Shown here piece by piece: positions 53,663 through 60,965 of a stretch of DNA of 64,000 bases. The notes under the pieces are model-generated. The model saw only the letters and a program-made list of their open reading frames with translations, was not told where the DNA came from and searched no databases. Source of the stretch: Niastella caeni (GTDB lineage Bacteria; Bacteroidota; Bacteroidia; Chitinophagales; Chitinophagaceae); NCBI RefSeq assembly GCF_004834005.1, contig NZ_STFF01000001.1:1177347-1241346 (forward strand), in the 5' to 3' direction. The position numbers were made by a program, and so were the translations under genes. How positions within the stretch are numbered: position 1 is the first letter of the stretch; each line of letters starts with the position of its first letter.

Positions 53663-53695
53663 GCCAATATTAAGCAAATATTATTTTAAGATTAA
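53663..53695 (-). promoter_or_regulatory. Candidate Pho box in front of the porin gene
   Basis: Minus strand units TTAATCTTAAA, ATAATATTTGC, TTAATATTGGC (53695 down to 53663) in 11-bp phase, 20 bp before the ATG at 53643. No TAnnTTTG follows 4 bp later, so the promoter here must differ or start elsewhere. Confidence 0.58.
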
Positions 53696-53870
53696 TTCTT
53701 CAAAACCAGGGCCACCACTTATAAGGCCAATTGGCCATACTGGTATAATATTTTTATTAAGAAAGTGGGTAACAAACCCACTTTACTTCTGAAACCGTAG
53801 TTATTAGGGAATCAATAGTTTAATTAGTATTTGGTAATCAATTTTTTAAGCGGCAAACAGGCAACTTACC

Positions 53871-53903
53871 GCCAATATTATCTTTGTGTTAAGAAATTAT
53901 TAC
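53871..53903 (-). promoter_or_regulatory. Candidate Pho box in the divergent region near DUF47
   Basis: Minus strand units GTAATAATTTC, TTAACACAAAG, ATAATATTGGC (53903 down to 53871); a fourth, GGTAAGTTGCC, fits partly. The orientation points to the porin, 230 bp away, but the box lies only 36 bp from the DUF47 -7 element. It could act on both genes. Confidence 0.55.
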
Positions 53904-53939
53904 CGAGTACCCCTTTTTTTTATCCTATGTTATTAGTTC

Positions 53940-53947
53940 TATTTTTG
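53940..53947 (+). promoter_or_regulatory. -7 element of the DUF47-pit operon
   Basis: TATTTTTG, exact consensus, 16 nt before the ATG at 53964. No TTG at 19-20 bp upstream. Confidence 0.5.
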
Positions 53948-53963
53948 CGACAAATTTTAGGTA

Positions 53964-54611
53964 ATGGGTTTAAATTCTATAATGAAGATTTTCATGCCGA
54001 AGGATAGGATATTCTACTCCTTGTTTGAACAGGTTGCCCACACTGTGGCTAAAATGGGTAAAGTGATGAAGGAAGTGGTTACAGAACCCGACTTCGACAA
54101 AAGGGCCGCTTTAATTTCACAAATTGAAGACCTTGAGCATGTTAATGACGATTACACCCATAAAATATTTACCGAACTCGGTAGAAATTTCATTACCCCC
54201 TTCGACCGTGAAGATATTCACTACCTGGCCAGCGCCCTGGATGATATTGCCGACTACATTTTCGCTTCGGCTAAAAAGATCAACTTCTACAAAGTAAACC
54301 CCAACGATCAGGGCATTCAAAAAATGGCCGATCTGATTGACCAGGGTTGCGAGCAAATAAAAAATGCCGTATTGCAATTGCGCGATATGCGCGATATGCG
54401 CCAGATCACCGATGCCCTGGTGAAAGTGAACAGCATTGAGAACCAGGCCGACGATATTTTTGATATGAGTATCGACCGCCTGTTCGAAACCGAACCCGAT
54501 GCAAAAGAAGTAATCAAAAAGCGGGAAATTTATCAGGTAATGGAAATTGTAACTGATAAATGTGAAGATGCCGGTAACGTTATTGAATCTATTATTATTA
54601 AATACGCGTAA
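53964..54611 (+). CDS. DUF47 family (PhoU-like) protein
   Basis: 215 residues, all-helical with the two-fold PhoU-like bundle: FYSLFEQVAHTVAKMGKVM, ALISQIEDLEHVNDDYTHKIF, FITPFDREDIHYLASALDDIADYI and VMEIVTDKCEDAGNVIESII, whose D/E-rich faces bind metal in PhoU. DUF47 proteins are nearly always encoded with a Pit transporter and are thought to regulate it. The pit gene follows after 35 bp. Met1 is chosen; Met7 (MKIFMPKDRIFYS) is also possible. Confidence 0.9.
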   Translation: MGLNSIMKIFMPKDRIFYSLFEQVAHTVAKMGKVMKEVVTEPDFDKRAALISQIEDLEHVNDDYTHKIFTELGRNFITPFDREDIHYLASALDDIADYIFASAKKINFYKVNPNDQGIQKMADLIDQGCEQIKNAVLQLRDMRDMRQITDALVKVNSIENQADDIFDMSIDRLFETEPDAKEVIKKREIYQVMEIVTDKCEDAGNVIESIIIKYA

Positions 54612-54646
54612 CAGACAGGACCTGTTTTTACCTAACCGCTGCCGCA

Positions 54647-55717
54647 ATGCTTACATTATTAGTTATTATCATTATACTCGGACTGGCTTTCGATTTGATC
54701 AATGGTTTTCACGACGCCGCCAACTCTATAGCAACTGTTGTTTCTACCAAAGTATTAACTCCCTTTCAGGCTGTTGTTTGGGCTGCTGTTTTCAACTTCG
54801 TAGCCTTTTGGATCTTCGATTTGAAAGTAGCCAACACCGTTGCCAAAACCGTACACAGCGATTCTATTAATTTATATGTGATATTCGCCGGCCTTATAGC
54901 CGCAATCAGCTGGAATTTGCTTACCTGGTGGTTTGGCATTCCTTCCAGTTCATCGCATACGCTCATTGGCGGATTTGCCGGAGCAGCCGTAGCACACGCT
55001 GGCAGTTTTGATGTAATTAACCAGAAGGTGATTTTTGATACCGTTATATTTATTGTACTCGCCCCTTTTATTGGGATGTTCATCGCCTTCATAATTACAG
55101 TTCTTATTGTGAACCTTTGCCGAAAGGCCAATCCCTATCATGCCGACAAATGGTTCCGGCGAATGCAGTTAGTATCATCTGCCGCCTTTAGTTTGGGGCA
55201 CGGCGGTAGCGATTCACAAAAAGTAATTGGTATTATTACCGCCGCCATGGTGGTGTTTGGCGCATGGATGACGCAACATGGCCTACCAATACCGGCATGG
55301 GCTCATATACAGCAAGTAGTGGATGCGCATGGTAAAACAACTTTTGGCCATGTACCTCAATGGATACCTATTACATGCTATATATGTATTGCCCTGGGTA
55401 CCATGATGGGTGGCTGGCGTATTGTAAAAACAATGGGTACCAAAATTACCAAAGTAACGCCGCTAGAAGGCGTAGCCGCTGAAACAGCCGGCGCCGTTAC
55501 CTTATATGGTGTTTCGCAAGGTTTAGGTATACCAGTAAGTACAACGCATACCATTGCAGGTTCAATTATGGGTGTAGGTATGACCAAACGTTTGTCAGCC
55601 GTACGCTGGGGTATTTCCATCAACCTGTTGTGGGCATGGATACTTACCATACCTGTCAGTGGTTTACTCGCCGCTATTGTATATTTTATATTGAAGCTTA
55701 TCAATCCAGTTAATTAG
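54647..55717 (+). CDS. Inorganic phosphate transporter, Pit family
   Basis: 356 residues with about nine or ten membrane helices and two copies of the PHO4 signature: GFHDAANSIATVV near residue 22 and STTHTIAGSIMGVGMTKR near 305, plus SSHTLIGGFAGAAVAH around 105. Pit proteins import metal-phosphate complexes driven by the proton gradient, with low affinity compared with Pst. Cotranscribed with the DUF47 gene. The outer-membrane porin across the divergent region would supply phosphate to the periplasm. Confidence 0.93.
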   Translation: MLTLLVIIIILGLAFDLINGFHDAANSIATVVSTKVLTPFQAVVWAAVFNFVAFWIFDLKVANTVAKTVHSDSINLYVIFAGLIAAISWNLLTWWFGIPSSSSHTLIGGFAGAAVAHAGSFDVINQKVIFDTVIFIVLAPFIGMFIAFIITVLIVNLCRKANPYHADKWFRRMQLVSSAAFSLGHGGSDSQKVIGIITAAMVVFGAWMTQHGLPIPAWAHIQQVVDAHGKTTFGHVPQWIPITCYICIALGTMMGGWRIVKTMGTKITKVTPLEGVAAETAGAVTLYGVSQGLGIPVSTTHTIAGSIMGVGMTKRLSAVRWGISINLLWAWILTIPVSGLLAAIVYFILKLINPVN

Positions 55718-55726
55718 AATTTTTGA

Positions 55727-55990
55727 AATAAGAGGTAGGAAGTAATTGCGGATTTTGAGTTTGGTGATTTTGAGATTTACCCTGGTTTAACTTTCCGATA
55801 AATCTCAAAATCTCTAAATCCCGAAATTTCTAAATCTTCCTACCTCCTACTTCTTATCCTACAAATCTCAAACTACCCTATCGAACAATCCCACTAGCTC
55901 CTAGCCTCTTACCACTCGCTATTCTCTGCTTCATACCTCCTGTTTCTTACCCCCTACTGGCCACAAACTTCCCTATCAAACTTCGCACCC
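55727..55990. repeat. Long inverted word repeat downstream of pit
   Basis: AATAAGAGGTAGGAAGTA (55727-55744) pairs with CTTCCTACCTCCTACTTCTTAT (from 55837), and TGATTTTGAGATTTA with TAAATCTCAAAATC inside, so most of 55727-55858 folds back on itself. Beyond, 55885-55990 has words like CTAGCTCCTAGCCTC and CCACTCGCTATTC. No gene to 56090. No T tract follows, so a normal terminator is not evident. Confidence 0.65.
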
Positions 55991-56090
55991 GCTACTCCCC
56001 ACCCGCTTCTTCTTTTTGTATTTCCAGCCGTTTCTTATTACTTTGGCATAATTTATACGCACCTTATAAACTTTGTAAATAATAGTTTGA

Positions 56091-56957
56091 ATGAAAGGAA
56101 TCATTTTAGCCGGGGGTTCAGGCACACGATTGCACCCAATAACCTATGCTATCAGCAAACAGATCATGCCCATTTACGACAAGCCGATGATCTATTATCC
56201 GCTGTCTACCCTAATGCTGGCAGGTATCCGTGAAATCCTGATCATTTCTACCCCGCACGATCTTCCCCAGTTTAAAAGATTATTGAGCGACGGTTCACAA
56301 CTGGGCCTGCGTTTTTCCTATGCCGAGCAGGCTGTTCCCAATGGACTGGCCCAGGCATTTGTAATAGGCGCCGATTTTATTGGTAATGACAATGTAGCCC
56401 TGGTTTTGGGCGATAATATATTCTATGGTGTTGGATTGGGAGAACAACTTTCCAAAAACAATAATCCAGACGGCGGTATTGTTTATGCTTATCATGTAAG
56501 CGATCCCGAACGATATGGCGTAGTGGAGTTTGATAAAAGCAACAAGGTTATTTCCATAGAAGAAAAACCAGCTCAACCTAAAAGCAGCTATGCGGTGCCA
56601 GGTTTATACTTTTATGATAATGAAGTGGTAACCATTGCCCGCGACCTGAAACCGAGCGCCCGGGGTGAATATGAAATTACAGATGTAAATAAAGAATATC
56701 TTCGCAGGGGGAAATTGAAAGTTTCCATTCTCGACCGAGGTACCGCCTGGTTAGATACCGGCACATTTGATTCTTTAATGCAAGCTTCCCAATTTGTGCA
56801 GGTAATTGAACAAAGGCAAGGCATAAAAATCGCTTGTATTGAAGAAATTGCTTACCGAAAAGGATTTATCACAAAAGAGCAGTTGATCACCGTAGCACAG
56901 CCCTTGCTGAAAAGCGGGTATGGACAATATCTTATGAATGTCTTGAAGGAAAGCTAA
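56091..56957 (+). CDS. rfbA: Glucose-1-phosphate thymidylyltransferase
   Basis: 288 residues, full RmlA length. It makes dTDP-glucose from dTTP and glucose-1-phosphate, the first step toward dTDP-rhamnose and other deoxysugars. The nucleotide-binding loop is [13 protein letters not shown] (about 6-18), followed by [21 protein letters not shown] (metal-binding Asp) and [13 protein letters not shown]. The C-terminal helices carry [12 protein letters not shown]. The rmlB, rmlC and rmlD genes are not adjacent; galE follows by 20 bp. Confidence 0.96.
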   Translation: MKGIILAGGSGTRLHPITYAISKQIMPIYDKPMIYYPLSTLMLAGIREILIISTPHDLPQFKRLLSDGSQLGLRFSYAEQAVPNGLAQAFVIGADFIGNDNVALVLGDNIFYGVGLGEQLSKNNNPDGGIVYAYHVSDPERYGVVEFDKSNKVISIEEKPAQPKSSYAVPGLYFYDNEVVTIARDLKPSARGEYEITDVNKEYLRRGKLKVSILDRGTAWLDTGTFDSLMQASQFVQVIEQRQGIKIACIEEIAYRKGFITKEQLITVAQPLLKSGYGQYLMNVLKES

Positions 56958-56977
56958 TTTAAAAATTAAAAGATACA

Positions 56978-58033
56978 ATGAGCAAAATTCTGGTTACAGG
57001 CGGATGTGGTTATATTGGATCTCACACCATAGTTGACCTGATAGAAAACGGCTTTGAAGTAATTTCGGTCGATGACAATTCACGATCAACACCCCGTATA
57101 TTAGAGGGTATTGAAAAAATTACTGGCAAAAAAATAAAGAATTATAAGGTAGACCTTTGCGATTTTGACGACACCTATGCCATCTTCGCAGAAAACTCCG
57201 ACATCGCAGGTATTATTCACTTTGCAGCTTATAAAGCGGTGGGTGAGTCGGTAGAACAACCGCTGATGTATTTTGAAAACAATATGTTTTCGCTCATTAA
57301 CCTGTTAAAATGCGTAGCGGAGTTTAATATACCTCATTTTGTATTTTCTTCATCCTGTACAGTATATGGCAACCCCGATAAAATTCCTGTAACAGAAGCT
57401 ACGCCGCCCAAACCGGCCGAATCGCCGTATGGGTATACCAAACAAATGGGCGAACAGATCATCAATGAATTTTCAAAAGCCAATCCCACCAAATGCATTC
57501 TGTTGCGCTACTTTAACCCGGTAGGCGCCCACCCTTCTATTCTGATCGGTGAACTGCCCATTGGCAAACCGGCCAACCTGGTGCCAGCCATTACCCAAAC
57601 GGCTATAGGCAAAATACCAGTAATGCAGGTACATGGCGATGATTACCCAACCCGCGACGGATCGTGCATTCGCGATTATATTCACGTAAGCGATATTGCA
57701 CATGCCCATACGCTTTCAATTAAATATTTACAGGAAGGCCAAAGCACCCAACGCTGCGAAGTATTTAATCTGGGTTCAGGTAATGGCGTTTCAGTACTGG
57801 AAGCCATAAATACTTTTGAAAAAGTGAGCAGTGTAAAACTCAATTATGTGATCGGTCCACGCCGGCCCGGTGACGTAATCGCCATTTACGCCAATAACGA
57901 CCATGCCCGCAAAACCCTGGGCTGGGAAACCAAATATTCGCTGGAAGATATGATGAGCACTGCATGGAAATGGGAACAGCGCCTGAAAGCCGATGCCAAT
58001 TTCTACCAAAGCAGGCCGGCAGATCTGAATTGA
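56978..58033 (+). CDS. galE: UDP-glucose 4-epimerase
   Basis: 351 residues. Extended short-chain dehydrogenase fold: GGCGYIGSHT (about 7-16) binds NAD, FAAYKAVGES and the catalytic pair FSSSCTVYG with YGYTKQ (Tyr and Lys of YxxxK) follow, and RDYIHVSD is the substrate-side motif. It interconverts UDP-glucose and UDP-galactose for envelope polysaccharides. Cotranscribed with rfbA. Its stop TGA is the first base of a series of TGATTGT-like words. Confidence 0.95.
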   Translation: MSKILVTGGCGYIGSHTIVDLIENGFEVISVDDNSRSTPRILEGIEKITGKKIKNYKVDLCDFDDTYAIFAENSDIAGIIHFAAYKAVGESVEQPLMYFENNMFSLINLLKCVAEFNIPHFVFSSSCTVYGNPDKIPVTEATPPKPAESPYGYTKQMGEQIINEFSKANPTKCILLRYFNPVGAHPSILIGELPIGKPANLVPAITQTAIGKIPVMQVHGDDYPTRDGSCIRDYIHVSDIAHAHTLSIKYLQEGQSTQRCEVFNLGSGNGVSVLEAINTFEKVSSVKLNYVIGPRRPGDVIAIYANNDHARKTLGWETKYSLEDMMSTAWKWEQRLKADANFYQSRPADLN

Positions 58034-58156
58034 TTGTTGGATTGTTCGATTGTTTGATTGTTGTTGAATGCCGAATTTCGGGATTGCTGAAAAATTTCGG
58101 GCGTTTTTACATGTCAGCCATTCAACAATCGAACAATCAAGCCATCGAACAATCGA
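58031..58156. repeat. Inverted word repeat beginning at the galE stop codon
   Basis: TGATTGT (with the stop TGA), TGGATTGT, TCGATTGT, TTGATTGT follow each other; after a CCGAATTTCGG palindrome, the right arm reads CATTCAACAATCGAACAATC, AAGCCATCGAACAATCGAACC. The same words return at 63473-63600. Confidence 0.75.
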
Positions 58157-58201
58157 ACCATTTGTATTTTTTACGTTACTTTGCACCACCAAATTTTTAA
58201 C

Positions 58202-59161
58202 ATGCTGAAAGAAATACAGGTAACCGGACAAAAAGATACCCGCAGCGGTTTTGGCGATGGTATTGTGGAAGCAGCCCGTAAAAATCCGAATGTAGTAGCC
58301 CTAACAGCCGATCTGGCTGGTTCTATGAAACTGAACCAGTTCATGAAGGAGTTTCCCGAGCGCTACGTTCAGGTTGGTATTGCTGAAGCCAATATGATGG
58401 GTATTGCAGCCGGCTTAACGATTGGAGGAAAAATTCCTTACACAACCACCTTTGCCAACTTCTCTACCGGTCGCGTATACGACCAGATCCGTCAGTCAAT
58501 TGCTTATTCGGGTAAGAATGTAAAGATCTGTGCTTCGCATGCCGGTTTAACCCTGGGCGAAGACGGCGCTACCCACCAGATACTGGAAGATATTGGTTTA
58601 ATGAAGATGCTGCCTGGTATGACGGTGATCGTGCCTTGCGATTACAACCAAACCAAAGCCGCTACTATTGCCGTAGCTGAATATGTTGGCCCCGTATACC
58701 TGCGCTTTGGCCGCCCCTCCTGGCCCATATTTACCGCAGCCGATCAAAAATTTGAAATAGGTAAAGCGCAATTCTTCAGCGAAGGAAAAGACGTTTCAAT
58801 TTTTGCCTGCGGTCACATGGTATGGAAAGCCATTGAAGCCGGACGCATCCTGGAAGATAAAGGCATTAGTGTTGAAGTGGTGAACATTCACACCATTAAA
58901 CCGCTCGATACAGAAGCTATATTGAATTCTATTCGTAAAACCCGTTGCGCGGTTACAGTAGAAGAACATAATATCATTGGCGGATTGGGTGATGCTGTTG
59001 CACAAACTGCAGCCAAAAGCTTCCCTATTCCTATTGAGTACATCGGTACCAACGATACATTTGGCGAAAGCGGTACGCCTACCCAATTGCTGAAAAAATA
59101 CGGTTTAGATACCCAGAATATCGTTGAATCGGTACATAAAGTAATTGCGAGAAAAGGATAA
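58202..59161 (+). CDS. Transketolase, C-terminal (pyrimidine-binding/C) subunit
   Basis: 319 residues from the ATG at 58202 (a TTG at 58181 is less likely). It holds the Pyr domain (about 8-175, SGFGDGIVEAARKNPNVVAL, catalytic Glu in VGIAEANMMGIAAG) and the C domain (about 190-319, EEHNIIGGLGDAVAQ). Split transketolases need a separate N-terminal subunit carrying the thiamine-diphosphate PP domain, usually encoded next door; here galE is upstream, so the partner must lie elsewhere. The enzyme works in the pentose phosphate pathway. A hairpin terminator closes the transcript. Confidence 0.9.
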   Translation: MLKEIQVTGQKDTRSGFGDGIVEAARKNPNVVALTADLAGSMKLNQFMKEFPERYVQVGIAEANMMGIAAGLTIGGKIPYTTTFANFSTGRVYDQIRQSIAYSGKNVKICASHAGLTLGEDGATHQILEDIGLMKMLPGMTVIVPCDYNQTKAATIAVAEYVGPVYLRFGRPSWPIFTAADQKFEIGKAQFFSEGKDVSIFACGHMVWKAIEAGRILEDKGISVEVVNIHTIKPLDTEAILNSIRKTRCAVTVEEHNIIGGLGDAVAQTAAKSFPIPIEYIGTNDTFGESGTPTQLLKKYGLDTQNIVESVHKVIARKG

Positions 59162-59165
59162 TCCC

Positions 59166-59221
59166 TGTGAATGGTCAATGGTGAATGGTGAATCTGGTTC
59201 ATCATTCACCATTGCTTTTTT
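59166..59221 (+). terminator. Terminator made of word repeats after the transketolase gene
   Basis: TGTGAATGG, TCAATGG, TGAATGG, TGAATCTGG lead into a 12-bp perfect stem CAATGGTGAATG (59176-59187) and CATTCACCATTG (59203-59214), followed by CTTTTTTGG. A word-repeat locus that is a working-type intrinsic terminator. Confidence 0.8.
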
Positions 59222-59286
59222 GGTATCTCGGAGTCTTCGAATTCTCTTGTGCCTCACTTCGCCCTCACTCGCTACTTACAGCTAGC

Positions 59287-59862
59287 TTACTTCTCAACAA
59301 ACAACCTGTTCTTCGATTTCATATAAGTAAATTCGTCATCATCGAAATGTTTTATAAAAAAGCTGGGTTCGGTTTTTCTTGCTTTGTTTTGCCGCTTACC
59401 CTGATGGAATTTATAGTACATAGTTAAAATCAATAAGATCGGCCCTGCCAGGGTAAATGACAAAAATGGTATCCATAATGAAATATCGAAGGTCCAAAGA
59501 AACCCGGCAACCAACAGATAAATACATATGCCCGGCATCATCGCATATAGAAGGACTTTTGTAAGGGCCTTTGTATTATCTACAGTGAATAAGTATGACA
59601 CCTGTTTAGACAATTTTGGGACAAAGCTGGTTGTCTTAATATGATTGCAATACACTTGTATAAGTTCGGCAGAAATGCCCGTTTCCCTTAAATAGGTCTC
59701 GAAAGAAAATATTTTTCTGCCGCCACTTTCACTTATAAATCCCCTGGACTGTGGTTTAGCGATCTGTTGCACAAATTCTGTATACGCTTCTTCAGCAGCT
59801 TTTTTTACAGCAGTATCATTTTGAGTAGCTGATTGAGTTGATTGCGGGTACTCCATTATCAA
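59287..59862 (-). CDS. Membrane protein of unknown function
   Basis: 191 residues with two adjacent membrane segments (about 112-131, ALTKVLLYAMMPGICIYLLV, and 140-160, LWIPFLSFTLAGPILLILTM). The N-terminal ~100 residues are soluble with SRGFISESGGRKIFSFETYL. The C terminus is basic (KFHQGKRQNKARKTE). I do not recognise the family. Another small two-helix gene lies 39 bp upstream on the same strand; together they may form a small operon. Confidence 0.6.
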   Translation of the reverse strand: MIMEYPQSTQSATQNDTAVKKAAEEAYTEFVQQIAKPQSRGFISESGGRKIFSFETYLRETGISAELIQVYCNHIKTTSFVPKLSKQVSYLFTVDNTKALTKVLLYAMMPGICIYLLVAGFLWTFDISLWIPFLSFTLAGPILLILTMYYKFHQGKRQNKARKTEPSFFIKHFDDDEFTYMKSKNRLFVEK

Positions 59863-59901
59863 AGGTTTAGAAAACTTTAAAATACCTGTTAAATAAGATG
59901 A

Positions 59902-60141
59902 CTATTGCTTTTTGGCGTTACTTCTCAGATAGTCTTTTATTAATACGTAAGAGCAAAAGAATAATATTAGAACTATAGATCCGCCTAATAAAAATCGCAG
60001 CACATTGATCCAGTTCCAGATTGAATAACCAAACAACGACAATAACGAGGCTGTTACCAGATAAGCAAATAAACATAAACCAATAAACAGTAACGTGGTA
60101 TCCCGGATAAATATAAAGGTCCGCTTTCTTTGTTCATTCAT
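59902..60141 (-). CDS. Small membrane protein, 79 residues
   Basis: Two membrane segments (about 14-35, TLLFIGLCLFAYLVTASLL, and 46-66, LRFLLGGSIVLILFFCSYVL) joined by a short loop, with a basic C terminus (KDYLRSNAKKQ). No named family. Upstream neighbour of the 191-residue membrane protein and divergent from the sigma factor gene. The start ATG at 60141 is the only reasonable one. Confidence 0.55.
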   Translation of the reverse strand: MNEQRKRTFIFIRDTTLLFIGLCLFAYLVTASLLSLFGYSIWNWINVLRFLLGGSIVLILFFCSYVLIKDYLRSNAKKQ

Positions 60142-60379
60142 AAGGGTTGGTTTGGGACTACTGCAATGCTAATAATTACAGGTGGTATTTCAAATATTTG
60201 CCTGGTCCTTTACACATTTTTACAATTTCTATAATTTTCACTGCCAGCTGAAATATTACAAGTCTTTTAATGTAACTTATAAAAGACTGGTTTATATCTT
60301 ATCATAATATATTTGTTGAGACGTTTAAACTAAACCTATTTGACAGGTTCCAATATTTATCACAGAAAACAGCTAACCT

Positions 60380-60931
60380 ATGTCGGTGACCATGCAAGAC
60401 AGCGAATTGCTGATGCAATTTCGCGATCCGGCCACTAAAGAAAAGGCCTATACGGCTATTATCAGAAAATACCAGGAAAGGCTATACTGGCACATTCGCC
60501 GTATGGTAATTGAACACGAGGACGCGAATGATGTATTACAGAATGTTTTTATAAGGGTATGGAATGGACTGGAAAACTTCAGGGAAGACTCCCAGTTGTA
60601 CACCTGGCTTTATCGCATAGCTACCAATGAATGCCTCACCTACCTGGAGCAACAGAAAAAAAGAAGTTCTGTTTCGCTCAGTGATGTGGAAAGCGGACTG
60701 GAGAACAAGATCAAAGCCGATAAACATTTCGATCCTAACAAACTGGAATGGAAGCTGCAACTAGCTATTCAGCAATTACCTGAAAAACAGCGGATTGTAT
60801 TTACATTGCGGTACTACGACGAAATGCCCTATGAGGAAATGAGCCAGGTGCTGGAGACATCTGAAGGGGCCCTGAAAGCTTCTTACCACCATGCGGTGAA
60901 AAAAATTGAGGATTATATCCTTAATCATTAA
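60380..60931 (+). CDS. ECF-type RNA polymerase sigma factor
   Basis: 183 residues, the normal ECF size. Region 2 (about 20-85) contains ANDVLQNVFIRVWNGLENF and LYTWLYRIATNECL, the DNA-melting and -10 recognising helices; region 4 (about 125-178) has LPEKQRIVFTLRYYDEMPYEEM and GALKASYHHAVKKIED (helix-turn-helix). A downstream protein with a single membrane anchor follows after 34 bp and is probably its anti-sigma factor. Target promoters unknown. Confidence 0.93.
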   Translation: MSVTMQDSELLMQFRDPATKEKAYTAIIRKYQERLYWHIRRMVIEHEDANDVLQNVFIRVWNGLENFREDSQLYTWLYRIATNECLTYLEQQKKRSSVSLSDVESGLENKIKADKHFDPNKLEWKLQLAIQQLPEKQRIVFTLRYYDEMPYEEMSQVLETSEGALKASYHHAVKKIEDYILNH

Positions 60932-60965
60932 ACTTTCATTAACAAATTTAGTCTCAGTTGGTGCA

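Noticed and set aside
53643..53667. TTG start of the porin at 53667
   Set aside because: It lies within the 11-bp repeat array; the ATG at 53643 opens a normal signal peptide.
54117..54647. 176-codon minus-strand frame opposite the DUF47 gene
   Set aside because: Antisense shadow of a conserved helical protein.
59185..59427. 80-codon plus-strand frame after transketolase
   Set aside because: Overlaps the terminator and the convergent membrane protein gene; no family resemblance.
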